Shown here: positions 1 to 9,289 of the stretch, one piece after another
Position numbering within the stretch: the first letter of the stretch is position 1
Layout of the letters: each line of letters begins with the position of its first letter
Assembly: GCA_947164965.1 (NCBI GenBank)
Contig: CAMUYR010000003.1
Location: 62,001-126,000, forward strand
Direction: 5' to 3'
Length of the DNA: 64,000 nt
Origin: an uncultured Prevotella sp.
GTDB lineage: Bacteria; Bacteroidota; Bacteroidia; Bacteroidales; Bacteroidaceae
Notes under the pieces: generated by a model
The model's database searches: none
What the model was told of the DNA's origin: nothing
Seen by the model: the letters and a program-made list of their open reading frames with translations, nothing else
Position numbers and translations under genes: made by a program

Positions 1-1
1 G

Positions 2-1156
2 ACACGCAAGGGCTTGCTGTTGATAGGCGGACAGGACGGTCTGGACATTATCGATACACGCCATCTGAGCGTAGAAAACAGAAAAGAAGCACCCATCTTC
101 AGCGGACTGAAGATTTTTGACGAGGACGTCATGGTGGGTCAGGAACTGCATGGACGCGTCGTGCTGGAAGAGTCGTTGAACGAGTCGCGCAAGCTGTCGC
201 TGAAGTACGACGACCAATTCACCATCATGCTGGCCAGCAACGACTGCTCTATCGACAATGGTAAGGGTTTTGTCTACATGATGGAGGGCATGAACAATAA
301 CTGGGTGAAGATATCCAGAAACCGTCCTTATGTGATGTATAACTCGCTGAGAGCTGGCGACTACACGTTGCATGTGCGCATGTTGAACGACGATGGCACA
401 TACGGAGAGGAAGAGTCGACACTTGACATCACCATCCGTCCACCCCTGTATCGCACGCGATGGATGATACTCCTCTACATGATTATCATAGCCGCCCTTG
501 CCCTCTATTGGCGTAAGTGGTACATGCGTCGCCAGACACGAATGATGGAAGTGCAAAACCGCCGCAGAGAGCTGGAGAAGCAACAGTGGATGAACGAGAT
601 GCGCATGCAACTGAGACAGGAACAGGCTGCTATGATGGCTGAGGGCAACGTGATACAGGAAGACGAGCATCCGACTATTGAACTCAACAAGAGCATCACC
701 GATATCGTTGTTATGACGCGTGAGTTCTGCGATGAATTCCGTCAGGCGCATAAAGACAGAGACCTGAAGTTGAATTTTTTCTCGCCGCTGACCGATCTCG
801 ATGTAGAGCTAGATGCAGATAAGTGGCACGAACTGCTGACCATTCTGCTGAACAACTCGCTGCACTTTACTCACGACGAATGTAACGTCAGTGTGGGTAT
901 CGTTCGCAACGACAAGGGTAATGCGCATATCCAGATAGCCGACAACGGTATTGGCATCAAGGATGAATTCAAGGAACACGCCTTTGAGCCCATGGTGAAT
1001 GCCGATGGTATCGGACTCGATAAGGTGAAGGCTATCGTCGTGGCTCACGACGGCGATATTCATATCGAGGACAATCCGGGCGGAGGTACTATCTTCGTCA
1101 TCAATCTGCCTGCTGTTGATCAGATAGTAGAGGCTGTCATCATAGAAGAAGATTAA
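2..1156 (+). CDS. Propeller/Y_Y_Y sensor kinase-like protein, C-terminal part
   Basis: C-terminal part of a membrane sensor whose start lies left of the window; the frame is open from base 2. It begins with the end of a regulator propeller (LLLIGGQDGLDI), then a Y_Y_Y Ig-like domain to about residue 145, one membrane segment (about 150-167, MILLYMIIIAALALYW), a basic coiled stretch, and a HATPase_c domain with N box (ELLTILLNNSLHFT), G1 (DNGIGI), G2 (GIGLDKVKAI) and a final GGGTIFVINLP. Such sensors control glycan-use loci in Bacteroidetes. I see no HisKA H-box and no receiver or AraC domain; the gene ends just after the ATPase domain. It lies 32 bases before two glycosidase genes on the same strand, so it probably senses the same glycan (inference). 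Confidence 0.8.
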   Translation, partial: TRKGLLLIGGQDGLDIIDTRHLSVENRKEAPIFSGLKIFDEDVMVGQELHGRVVLEESLNESRKLSLKYDDQFTIMLASNDCSIDNGKGFVYMMEGMNNNWVKISRNRPYVMYNSLRAGDYTLHVRMLNDDGTYGEEESTLDITIRPPLYRTRWMILLYMIIIAALALYWRKWYMRRQTRMMEVQNRRRELEKQQWMNEMRMQLRQEQAAMMAEGNVIQEDEHPTIELNKSITDIVVMTREFCDEFRQAHKDRDLKLNFFSPLTDLDVELDADKWHELLTILLNNSLHFTHDECNVSVGIVRNDKGNAHIQIADNGIGIKDEFKEHAFEPMVNADGIGLDKVKAIVVAHDGDIHIEDNPGGGTIFVINLPAVDQIVEAVIIEED

Positions 1157-1188
1157 ATAACAAACAAATTATAGCGATAAATAAAGAA

Positions 1189-4100
1189 ATGAGAAAAATT
1201 GGATTTTTAATGTCTGCCCTGCTGATGAGCCACATGGTGATGGCTGCTGAGGTGCAGACAAGTGGAAACGTGGTAACCATCTGTCCTGACAGTAGTCAGG
1301 CAAAGGTCATCAGACTTGAGGTGATGAACGACAACATTATCCGCGTCCGTGCTACCAGCAAGGATGCATTGCCCCAGAAGCCTGCATCGCTGATGATAGT
1401 GCCACAGGTGGCTCCAACCAAGGACTTTACCATTAGCGAAGATGGCGATAATGTGGTTGTCAAGGCCAGAAATGTCAAGGCTGTGGTAGCTAAGGTTACT
1501 GGCGAGGTAACATTCTTCGATGCTGCTGGCAATCAGCTGTTGAAGGAGGCCAAGGACGGAAAGAAGTTCTGGGACTTCACTGTTCCTGAACGCGAGCTGG
1601 GTATGAGGAACGGATATACTGTGCCTGAGGAGCATAAGCATGGACTCTCCTGGCAGATGAAGTTCGACAGCCCTGCTGATGAGGCTTTCTATGGTCTTGG
1701 TCAGCATCAGAGCGAGGAGTTCAATATGAAGGGCAAGAACGAGGATCTGTTCCAGTATAACACCAAGGTGAGCATTCCATTTGTTCTCTCAAATAAAAAT
1801 TATGGTATCCTGTGGGATTCGTATAGCTATTGTCGCTTTGGTAATCCTAACGATTATCTGCAGTTGAATCGCGCCTTTAAACTTTACGATCGTAATGGTA
1901 AGGAGGGTCATCTGACGGGTACCTATATCGATGCTCAGGGCAAGAAACTGGTGCGCGATGAGGATAGTATCTATTATGAATATGGTACGCCCGCGAAGTC
2001 TGAGATTGCACTTAAGACTGATAATGGCGGTATCAAGAACTTCCCTCAGGGCTTTAATCTGATGGGTGCCAATGTAACTTACGAGGGCTTTATCGAGCCT
2101 GAGTGCTGCTGTAAGGCCAAGGGCAAGAAGGGTAAGAAGCACATGCAGCTTTACCAGTTCGTGCTCTATTATTCAGGTTATGTAAAAGTATATATCGATG
2201 GCAAGGAGGTAGTGCCTGAGCGTTGGCGTACTGCCTGGAATCCTAATACTTATAAGTTCTCTACCGAGTTACAGAAAGGCAAGCGTGTGCAGTTGCGCAT
2301 AGAGTGGCGTCCTGATGGTGGTGAGGCTTATTGCGGCCTGCGTGTGTCTGAGCCCCGTAGTGCTGAGGAGCGTGGTAAACTGAGTGTTTGGAGTGAGATG
2401 GCCAAGGATATGGACTATTACTTCATCGCTGGCGAGAATCTCGATCAGGTGGTCTCTGGCTATCGTACATTGACAGGTAAGGCATCGCTCTATCCTAAGT
2501 GGGTGCTGGGCTTCTGGCAGAGTCGCGAGCGTTATAAGACTCAGGATGAGATTGAGGGTACACTCGCTGAGTTCCGCAAGCGTCAGATTCCTATTGATAA
2601 TATCGTTCAGGACTGGAACTACTGGCCAGAGGATCAGTGGGGTAGCCATCAGTTTGAGGCTTCTCGTTATGCTAACCCACAGCAGATGCTCGACAATGTG
2701 CACAAGATGCATGGCCGCTTTATGATCTCTGTATGGCCTAAGTTCTATTGCAATACGGATAATTACAAGGAGCTCGATGCCAAGGGTTGGATGTATGTGC
2801 AGAGTCCAACTGATGATATTCACGACTGGGTAGGTCCTGGTTATAAGAATGGTTTCTATGATGCTTATGATGCTGGAGCAAGAAAAATGTTCTGGCGCCA
2901 GATGGACGAGAACCTTTATACCAAGTATAATCACGATGGTATCGCAGGTGTCGATGCATGGTGGATGGATGCCTCAGAGCCTAATGTTCGCGATTGTACC
3001 CCAATGTGGTATCGCAAGGCTCTCAGTGGTCCTACAGCCTTAGGTACTTCTACTGAGTATTTCAATGCCTATTCTACTGTTAATGCTGATGCTATCTACA
3101 ATGGTCAGCGCTCAGTTTGGAAGGGTAAGAAGGATGAGCCTCGTGTGTTCCTGTTGACTCGTAGTGGCTTTGCTGGTGAGCAACGTTTCTCTACAGCTAC
3201 GTGGAGTGGTGATATAGGTACCCGTTGGGAGGATATGCGCGCTCAGATGACGGCTGGTTTGAACTATTCTATCTCTGGTGTTCCTTTCTGGGGTATGGAC
3301 CAGGGTGGATTCTGTGTGGAGAACCGTTACGTAGCTGCCCAGCAGTTGTTCGACAAGAGTGGGGTAGAGAACGAGGATCTGAAGGAGTGGCGTGAGCTGC
3401 AGACTCGTTGGAACCAGTTCGGTACCTTTATTCCTCTCTTCCGCAGTCATGGTCAGTGGCCATTGCGTGAGATCTGGAACATCGCTCCCGATGAGCATCC
3501 TGCTTATAAGTCATTCGTTTACTATGACAAGCTCCGCTATCGTCTGATGCCATATCTCTATTCTATGGCTGGTTGGGCTCATTTCAAGGATTACACCCTG
3601 ATGCGCCCATTGGTGATGGACTTCAATGGTGACAAGGAAGTAGAGAATATTGGCAACCAGTGGATGTTCGGTCCTGCCCTGATGGCTTGTCCTGTAGGCT
3701 ATTACAAGGCTCGTAACCGCTCAGTTTACTTCCCCGAGCAGTGTGGTTGGTACAACCTCTATACCAACGAGTATATCGAGGGTGGACAGAACCTCGTCGT
3801 AGAAGCTCCATACGAGCAGATTCCTGTATTCGTTCGCGAGGGTGCCATCATCCCATTCGGTCCTGAGATGCAGTGGAGCGATGAGAAACCCGCAGAGCTC
3901 ATCAATCTCTATGTTTACGAAGGTCAGAACGGCTCATTCCAACTCTATGAGGACGAAGGCACCAACTATAATTACGAGAAGGGTAAGTTTGCCACGATCG
4001 ATATTACTTACGACGATGCTTCGAAGACCGTTTCCTTTGGTGCTCGTAAGGGTCAGTTCAATGGCATGCTGAAGAACCGTCGTTTCAATGTGGTGCTCGT

Positions 4101-4191
4101 CACCAAGGACAATGCCAAACCTCTGAACCTCGAGAATCCCGAGGGTAAGATGGTAGAATACAAAGGTAAGGCAGTAAACATCAAAATATAG
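1189..4191 (+). CDS. Glycoside hydrolase family 31, probable alpha-xylosidase with PA14-like insert
   Basis: Secreted or periplasmic GH31 enzyme of 1000 residues, at the long end for the family because of an insert. Signal peptide MRKIGFLMSALLMSHMVMAA. An N-terminal beta-sandwich (about 25-290) is followed by a PA14-like insert (about 300-405) carrying an odd Cys/Lys-rich patch (CCCKAKGKKGKKH), then the catalytic barrel and C-terminal sheets. The nucleophile is Asp594 in DAWWMDASEPN and the likely acid/base is Asp675 in WSGDI. PA14 inserts at this place are known from xyloglucan alpha-xylosidases, which remove xylose from the non-reducing end of xylogluco-oligosaccharides. The next gene, a GH2 enzyme 2 bases away, fits that pathway. 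The substrate is inferred from family and context, not shown by the sequence. Confidence 0.85.
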   Translation: MRKIGFLMSALLMSHMVMAAEVQTSGNVVTICPDSSQAKVIRLEVMNDNIIRVRATSKDALPQKPASLMIVPQVAPTKDFTISEDGDNVVVKARNVKAVVAKVTGEVTFFDAAGNQLLKEAKDGKKFWDFTVPERELGMRNGYTVPEEHKHGLSWQMKFDSPADEAFYGLGQHQSEEFNMKGKNEDLFQYNTKVSIPFVLSNKNYGILWDSYSYCRFGNPNDYLQLNRAFKLYDRNGKEGHLTGTYIDAQGKKLVRDEDSIYYEYGTPAKSEIALKTDNGGIKNFPQGFNLMGANVTYEGFIEPECCCKAKGKKGKKHMQLYQFVLYYSGYVKVYIDGKEVVPERWRTAWNPNTYKFSTELQKGKRVQLRIEWRPDGGEAYCGLRVSEPRSAEERGKLSVWSEMAKDMDYYFIAGENLDQVVSGYRTLTGKASLYPKWVLGFWQSRERYKTQDEIEGTLAEFRKRQIPIDNIVQDWNYWPEDQWGSHQFEASRYANPQQMLDNVHKMHGRFMISVWPKFYCNTDNYKELDAKGWMYVQSPTDDIHDWVGPGYKNGFYDAYDAGARKMFWRQMDENLYTKYNHDGIAGVDAWWMDASEPNVRDCTPMWYRKALSGPTALGTSTEYFNAYSTVNADAIYNGQRSVWKGKKDEPRVFLLTRSGFAGEQRFSTATWSGDIGTRWEDMRAQMTAGLNYSISGVPFWGMDQGGFCVENRYVAAQQLFDKSGVENEDLKEWRELQTRWNQFGTFIPLFRSHGQWPLREIWNIAPDEHPAYKSFVYYDKLRYRLMPYLYSMAGWAHFKDYTLMRPLVMDFNGDKEVENIGNQWMFGPALMACPVGYYKARNRSVYFPEQCGWYNLYTNEYIEGGQNLVVEAPYEQIPVFVREGAIIPFGPEMQWSDEKPAELINLYVYEGQNGSFQLYEDEGTNYNYEKGKFATIDITYDDASKTVSFGARKGQFNGMLKNRRFNVVLVTKDNAKPLNLENPEGKMVEYKGKAVNIKI

Positions 4192-4193
4192 AT

Positions 4194-6584
4194 ATGAAAA
4201 AGCATCTATTGGTAGTAATAGCAATACTCAGCTCTCTGGCAGGTCAAGCCAGAGAGCGAGTTTGTTTTGATAGCGATTGGCGTTTTATCCTGGCCGACAC
4301 TGCTTCTATGTCGTCACCCGACTATCAGGATGGTTTCTGGCGTAAGCTTAATCTGCCGCATGATTGGGCCATCGAGGGCGACTTCTATGCTGGTAATCCC
4401 AGTGGTGCCGGTGGTGGTGCTTTGCCTGGTGGAGTAGGCTGGTATCGTAAGTGTTTTTCTTTGCCGGCTGGCAATGAAAAATACTTCTTGGAGTTCGATG
4501 GCGTCTATATGAACTCTACCGTTTATATCAATGGTCAGAAGGTCGGCTTCCGTCCTTATGGCTATTCCAGTTTTGAGTACGATATCACCCCATACGTCCA
4601 TGAGGGACAGAATGTGGTGGCAGTGCGTGTCGACAACAGCGATCAGCCTAACTCCCGATGGTATTCGGGCTGTGGCATCTATCGCCATGTGTGGCTCACC
4701 AAGACCAACCCTATCCACATTAAACATTGGGGCGTCTTTGTGCACGATGGCAAGGTAGAGGTTGATTATGAAAACCCCACCAAGCAGAAAGTTAAAGTGA
4801 AGAACACTTGGCTTGATGCTGATGGCAAGCCAACCAGCATCAAAAAGCCAAGGAAGTGGAGCTGCGAAGATCCTTATTTATATAAGGTTCGCACGCAATT
4901 GATGGTTGGTGGTAAGGTGGTCGATGAGGTTGAAACCACCACTGGCTTTCGTGATTTCAAGTTCGATGCCAAGACCGGCTTCTGGCTTAATGGCAAGAAC
5001 TTCAAACTCAATGGTGTCTGCGAACATCACGACTTTGGTTGCTTGGGTGCTGCTCTTCACGAAGATGCGCTGCATCGCAAGCTAACTAAACTGAAAGCCA
5101 TGGGTGTCAATGCCATTCGTAGCTCTCATAACCCGCCTGCCCCAGAACTCCTGAATATGTGCGACTCAATGGGTTTGATAGTGATGGACGAGAGCTTTGA
5201 TATGTGGCGTCGCCGTAAGACTCAGAACGACTATGCCCGCTTCTTCGATGAGTGGCATGAGCGCGACTTGACCGACCTTATCCTGCGCGATCGTAACCAT
5301 CCCAGTATTCTCATGTGGTCTATCGGTAACGAGGTGTTGGAACAGTGGTCAGCCTCCCCCGACTCCTCCGAAGGAGGGGAGAACGATGCTGTGGGTATCG
5401 ACAATGTGAATATTATCCTCAATAAGAACCATGAGCAGCTCTCCCCTCCTTCGGAGGGGTCGGGGGAGGCTCTTCTCACTCAACACTTGGCAGAGATTGT
5501 TAAGCGTTATGACACCAGTCGACCGATCACAGCTGGCTGTAACGAGCCCTCACCGAATAACCATCTCTTCAAGAGTGGTGCCATCGATATCATTGGCTTC
5601 AACTATCACCATGAGTGGGTTAAGGATGTGCCTCAGAATTTCCCTGGCAAGCCCTTCATCTTCTCCGAGAGTGTTTCTGCTTTGCAGACGCGTGGCTTCT
5701 ACATGATGCCTAGCGACAGCATCTATAAAGCTCCTAAGGAGTGGTGGTTGCCGTATACTGATCCTTCGTATATGTGCTCAGCCTACGATAACATGCATGC
5801 CTCATGGTCGAGCACGCATGAGCAGACGTGGGATGTCGTGAAGCATAATGACTTCGTTGGTGGACAGTTTATCTGGACGGGCTTCGACTATATCGGTGAA
5901 CCTACCCCCTATGGCTTCCCCGCTCGTAGCTCATACTTTGGCATCATCGACCTGGCTGGTTTCCCCAAGGACTCATATTATATGTATCAGAGCGAGTGGA
6001 CCAACAAGCCGATGCTCCATCTCTTCCCACACTGGAACTGGTTGCCAGGACAGGAGATTGATATGTGGTGCTATTACAACAATGCCGATGAGGTTGAGCT
6101 CTTTATCAATGGTAAGAGTCAGGGTGTGCGCAAGAAGATTCCTACTCAAGGTAATTGGAAAGCCGGGCTCTGTACTGAGTATCATGTTGGCTGGCGTGTC
6201 AAGTATGAACCAGGCGAGGTGAAAGCCATTTCACGTAAGGATGGCAAGGTCGTTTGCCAACAGACCATCAAGACTGCTGGCGCCCCTGCTAAGATTCGTC
6301 TCTCTAAGGACTATCAGGGCCGCAACCTCTGCTTTGTCACAGTCGAAGTGGTAGATGCCCAGGGCAATCTCTGTCCTCTGGCTGAAGACCAGCTATACTT
6401 CACCACCGAAGGCCATGCAGCCATTGTGGGAACCGATAATGGTTGTCAGACCTCCATGGAGAGCTTCGTAGCTCCTCAGCGCAAAGCCTTCTTTGGCAAG
6501 TGTATGGTGGTGGTTCGAGGCGATGGCATGCTGAAAGCACAGTCGCCTATGCTTGAGAGTGCAACGATTAAGATTAGTCTATAA
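4194..6584 (+). CDS. Glycoside hydrolase family 2, probable beta-galactosidase, carrying a palindromic-repeat insertion
   Basis: GH2 enzyme, 796 residues, with signal peptide (MKKHLLVVIAILSSLAGQA). Domains: sugar-binding jelly roll (about 25-175), Ig-like domain, TIM barrel (from about 255), C-terminal Ig-like domains. Acid/base Glu380 in WSIGNEV, nucleophile Glu492 in FSESVSAL. It would release terminal galactose from oligosaccharides made by the locus, for example galactosylated xyloglucan (inference). Two oddities. The second domain is short: only about 50 residues separate WLTKTNPIHIK from CEDPYLY, where about 100 are usual. Residues 387-426 are a translated inverted-repeat element inserted in frame seven residues after the acid/base. 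The start lies 2 bases after the GH31 stop, so the two are surely co-transcribed. The gene ends in a strong shared terminator. Confidence 0.85.
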   Translation: MKKHLLVVIAILSSLAGQARERVCFDSDWRFILADTASMSSPDYQDGFWRKLNLPHDWAIEGDFYAGNPSGAGGGALPGGVGWYRKCFSLPAGNEKYFLEFDGVYMNSTVYINGQKVGFRPYGYSSFEYDITPYVHEGQNVVAVRVDNSDQPNSRWYSGCGIYRHVWLTKTNPIHIKHWGVFVHDGKVEVDYENPTKQKVKVKNTWLDADGKPTSIKKPRKWSCEDPYLYKVRTQLMVGGKVVDEVETTTGFRDFKFDAKTGFWLNGKNFKLNGVCEHHDFGCLGAALHEDALHRKLTKLKAMGVNAIRSSHNPPAPELLNMCDSMGLIVMDESFDMWRRRKTQNDYARFFDEWHERDLTDLILRDRNHPSILMWSIGNEVLEQWSASPDSSEGGENDAVGIDNVNIILNKNHEQLSPPSEGSGEALLTQHLAEIVKRYDTSRPITAGCNEPSPNNHLFKSGAIDIIGFNYHHEWVKDVPQNFPGKPFIFSESVSALQTRGFYMMPSDSIYKAPKEWWLPYTDPSYMCSAYDNMHASWSSTHEQTWDVVKHNDFVGGQFIWTGFDYIGEPTPYGFPARSSYFGIIDLAGFPKDSYYMYQSEWTNKPMLHLFPHWNWLPGQEIDMWCYYNNADEVELFINGKSQGVRKKIPTQGNWKAGLCTEYHVGWRVKYEPGEVKAISRKDGKVVCQQTIKTAGAPAKIRLSKDYQGRNLCFVTVEVVDAQGNLCPLAEDQLYFTTEGHAAIVGTDNGCQTSMESFVAPQRKAFFGKCMVVVRGDGMLKAQSPMLESATIKISL
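5352..5470. repeat. Inverted pair of GC-rich 30-bp palindromic elements inside the GH2 gene
   Basis: Left arm 5352-5381 and right arm 5441-5470 are reverse complements with one mismatch in 30. Each arm also has its own small hairpin (CCTCCGAAGGAGG). The 59 bases between them are unrelated. The whole insert is in frame and adds about 40 residues. The arms belong to the same family as the 39-bp units at 54004, 54386 and 59875, with a different centre. Confidence 0.85.
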
Positions 6585-6623
6585 AAAATATTTGAGTGCT
6601 CAATTGTAGCACTCAAATATTTT
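6585..6623. terminator. Bidirectional terminator between converging GH2 and symporter genes
   Basis: Perfect 16-bp stem, 6585-6600 against 6608-6623, with a 7-base loop (CAATTGT). A/T runs on both sides let it work in both directions. It overlaps the last codons and the TGA stop of the symporter gene. Confidence 0.85.
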
Positions 6624-8126
6624 ATTCACAACCTCCTTCTGCATCTTCTTACTGAGCAGACTCACAATCCAAACGACTGGGAAGCCGCCTATCATAGCGA
6701 TGGCTCCGCAGTTGATGGGGTTGATGGGATTGCCTGCCAGCATGTTGATGACGGTAAGACCTACACCCCAGATGAAGCATGCCCATACACTGGCTGTCGT
6801 GACACCACGCCAATAGAGACCCAGCATGAAGGGAGCCAGGAAGGCACCTGCCAATGCACCCCACGAGATACCCATAAGCTGAGCGATAAACGTGGGAGGA
6901 TTGAGGGCGATGAGCAGGGAGATGGCGATAAAGAACATGATGAGCACACGCATCACCACAACCTTACGACGCTCTATCTTCTCTGCCACGATGTCATCGA
7001 TAGAACCATCCTCTACCTCACCTGGCAACGACTTCTTGTCGCGGTAAATCAGGTCGAGAGTCATGGTGCTCGACGATGTGAGCACGAGTGATGCCAGTGT
7101 CGACATAGAGGCCGACAATACCAACAGTACCACGAGGGCTATCAGCACATCAGGCAGGGTAATCAGCATGGCTGGCACGATAGAGTCGTAGGCTATCTTG
7201 CCTGTCGCTTCATTGATGACGGGGTCGTACAGACGTCCGAAACCACCAAGGAAGTAGCAGCCACCAGCTACGACGAAGGCAAAAAGGGTAGAGATGACTG
7301 TGCCGCGCTTGATAGCCGACTCGTCAGTGATAGAGTAGAACTTACCCACCATCTGTGGCAGTCCCATAGTACCCAGCGAGGTCAGAATGATAACACCAAG
7401 CAATCCCCAGGGATCAGGTCCCAGCCATGTGGCAAACATACCACTACCTGGCTCTGTAGCACCATCGGCAGGCATCTGAGCCAGTTTGTTGACAGCCTCT
7501 GTCAATCCTCCTTGTGCAGAGAGCACAGCAGCAATGACAGCCACAATGCCGAAGAGCATGATGATACCCTGAATGAAGTCGTTCATCGCTGTGGCCTTGT
7601 AACCACCCAGAATGACATACACTGCAGTCAGTATCGACATGATGACCACGCAATACTCATAGGGAATATTAAAGCCCATCTCGAAGAGACGCGAGATGCC
7701 ACTATAGACACCTGCGGTATAGGGAATCAGGAATACAAAGGCAATGATTGATGCTGCCACACGCAAACCCTGGTCCTGAAAACGGGTACCGAAGAAATCG
7801 GGCATGGTGCGACTCTCAATATGCTGCGTCATCAACTTCGTGCGCTTGCCAAGGATAATCCACGCCAGCAACGAACCGATGATGGCATTACCAATACCAA
7901 TCCATGCACTGGACAAACCATATTTCCAGCCGAACTGACCTGCATAGCCTACGAAGACCACTGCTGAGAAATAACTGGTACCAAATGCGAACGCTGTAAG
8001 CCAAGGACCTACGGAGCGTCCGCCCAATACAAATCCATCTACACTGCTGGCCTGCTTGCGGGTGTAAAGACCCACGCCAATCATCACAGCCAGGAATATA
8101 ACGGTTAATAGAACTTTTATAATCAT
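6600..8126 (-). CDS. Sodium:solute symporter (SSS family)
   Basis: Inner-membrane sodium-coupled transporter, 508 residues, about 13 predicted membrane helices, the usual length for the family. It starts MIIKVLLTVIFLAVMIGVGLYTRK and has typical family stretches: SSVDGFVLGGRSVGPWLTA after helix 1, FGTSYFSAVVFVGYAGQFGW in helix 2, and TAVYVILGGYKATAMNDFIQ in the centre. The substrate (proline, pantothenate, sugar or other) cannot be read from the sequence. It is the last of three minus-strand genes after an AI-2E permease and a porin. Sixty-five bases separate it from the porin stop, nearly all taken up by eight heptamer repeats that end just before its ATG, so its translation may depend on repeat number (inference). 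Confidence 0.85.
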   Translation of the reverse strand: MIIKVLLTVIFLAVMIGVGLYTRKQASSVDGFVLGGRSVGPWLTAFAFGTSYFSAVVFVGYAGQFGWKYGLSSAWIGIGNAIIGSLLAWIILGKRTKLMTQHIESRTMPDFFGTRFQDQGLRVAASIIAFVFLIPYTAGVYSGISRLFEMGFNIPYEYCVVIMSILTAVYVILGGYKATAMNDFIQGIIMLFGIVAVIAAVLSAQGGLTEAVNKLAQMPADGATEPGSGMFATWLGPDPWGLLGVIILTSLGTMGLPQMVGKFYSITDESAIKRGTVISTLFAFVVAGGCYFLGGFGRLYDPVINEATGKIAYDSIVPAMLITLPDVLIALVVLLVLSASMSTLASLVLTSSSTMTLDLIYRDKKSLPGEVEDGSIDDIVAEKIERRKVVVMRVLIMFFIAISLLIALNPPTFIAQLMGISWGALAGAFLAPFMLGLYWRGVTTASVWACFIWGVGLTVINMLAGNPINPINCGAIAMIGGFPVVWIVSLLSKKMQKEVVNKIFECYN

Positions 8127-8134
8127 CTTATTTT

Positions 8135-8190
8135 TTAATGTTTAATGTTTAATCTTTAACGTTTAATCTTTAACGTTTAATGTTTAATGT
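8135..8190 (-). repeat. Eight tandem heptamers in the symporter leader
   Basis: Exactly eight 7-base units. On the plus strand they read TTAATGT x2, TTAATCT, TTAACGT, TTAATCT, TTAACGT, TTAATGT x2. They fill the space between the porin stop and the symporter start, ending 8 bases from the ATG (8124-8126). The order of variants is itself mirror-like. Confidence 0.9.
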
Positions 8191-8191
8191 A

Positions 8192-9289
8192 TCAAAACGC
8201 TACCTGAATCTGTCCCTGCAACCAGTTATAATCATTGCTGATATAGTCACCACAGAAGCAACGGGTGTACTGCAACTGCACACGACACTTCTTGTAGAAC
8301 CAATACTGCGCACCAATAGTCAGATTGCTCTGGCGCCATCCGCTCTTCGTCGTGTTGCGATTAAAGGTTTCCAAGCTGGCTACGGCATCTACACCCTCCA
8401 TCACAGGAACAGCTGCGGTGATATAGCCACCATTCGATCCTACGTTGCCATCCTTACCTTCCAGCCATTCCGCACGAACGCTGATGGGGCGTGCTTCCTT
8501 ATACTTGCCTGGTGCAAACATGCCATACTTATATTCGGCACCAATGCTGAAGCGGTTGCGACGATAGTTGTCGCCTACGTTGATCTCTGGGTTCCATGCC
8601 GCTTTTCCTACCGCATGTCCGCGTCCCAGCTGTCCACTGGCTACAACGCGCAGGCCTGGTACCATCTCAGGCTTGTATTCCACCTTGGCAATATAGTCTT
8701 TGTCGCTATTGCCATCCCTGCGGTTAATACCCTGGCCGTTCATGATGGCCAGTTCGTAGTGTATCTGTTTATTGAGCAGGTTACCATAGACCATCAGTCC
8801 CATGTCACGTCCGTAGTTGACACCATTCAGCGGGTCAGGACCTTCACCAGCCAGATAGAGCACGGCTTGCGAGTAGACATCAATCAGTTCGAGCTGTGTG
8901 GGCGACAGTGGATTCTCCATCGAGTAGGAGTGCTTAAACTGTCCTACACGGACGGTAACCATATCGTCGTCAGTCACGCGGTAGTCCGTATAAAATTCCT
9001 GAACGACACTGGAGAAATCGTACATGAAGAGAAACGACCATCGGTCAGTGATGCGAGCCTTTGCCCACAACAGCGTACGCTTCAGATTAAAGTCGGTTGT
9101 CGTCTTATCGTTGGCGTTGCTGTACGAATAGCCGCCCTGTGCATAACCGTTGAAGGTGACGCGATCCGTAATCTCCTTCATCCAGTCAATCTTCTCCTCT
9201 TTCTTTTCTTGTGCCATAGCGGTGGTACTGCAAAGCATGCTGAGTGCCAGGGCTATGATGGTGGCAAGGTTGAATAATTTTACTTTCAT
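8192..9289 (-). CDS. Outer-membrane porin of the phosphate-selective OprO/OprP-like family
   Basis: Outer-membrane beta-barrel, 365 residues. A signal peptide (cut after MLCSTTAMA) is followed by a short charged linker (QEKKEEKIDW) and then alternating strands from FNGYAQGGYSYSN to the C-terminal GQIQVAF, which ends in the aromatic residue used for barrel assembly. The region FLFMYDFSSVVQEFYTDYRV and the following VRVGQFKHSYSMENPLSP are typical of PF07396 porins. The ligand is unknown. The start overlaps the AI-2E permease stop by four bases (ATGA), pointing to coupled translation. The symporter gene follows, so the porin may supply that transporter's substrate across the outer membrane (inference). 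Confidence 0.8.
   Translation of the reverse strand: MKVKLFNLATIIALALSMLCSTTAMAQEKKEEKIDWMKEITDRVTFNGYAQGGYSYSNANDKTTTDFNLKRTLLWAKARITDRWSFLFMYDFSSVVQEFYTDYRVTDDDMVTVRVGQFKHSYSMENPLSPTQLELIDVYSQAVLYLAGEGPDPLNGVNYGRDMGLMVYGNLLNKQIHYELAIMNGQGINRRDGNSDKDYIAKVEYKPEMVPGLRVVASGQLGRGHAVGKAAWNPEINVGDNYRRNRFSIGAEYKYGMFAPGKYKEARPISVRAEWLEGKDGNVGSNGGYITAAVPVMEGVDAVASLETFNRNTTKSGWRQSNLTIGAQYWFYKKCRVQLQYTRCFCGDYISNDYNWLQGQIQVAF

Noticed and set aside
8180..9277. 365-codon open frame antisense to the porin gene
   Set aside because: Mirror of the porin reading; composition is unnatural, and the porin has signal peptide, family motifs and a terminal Phe.
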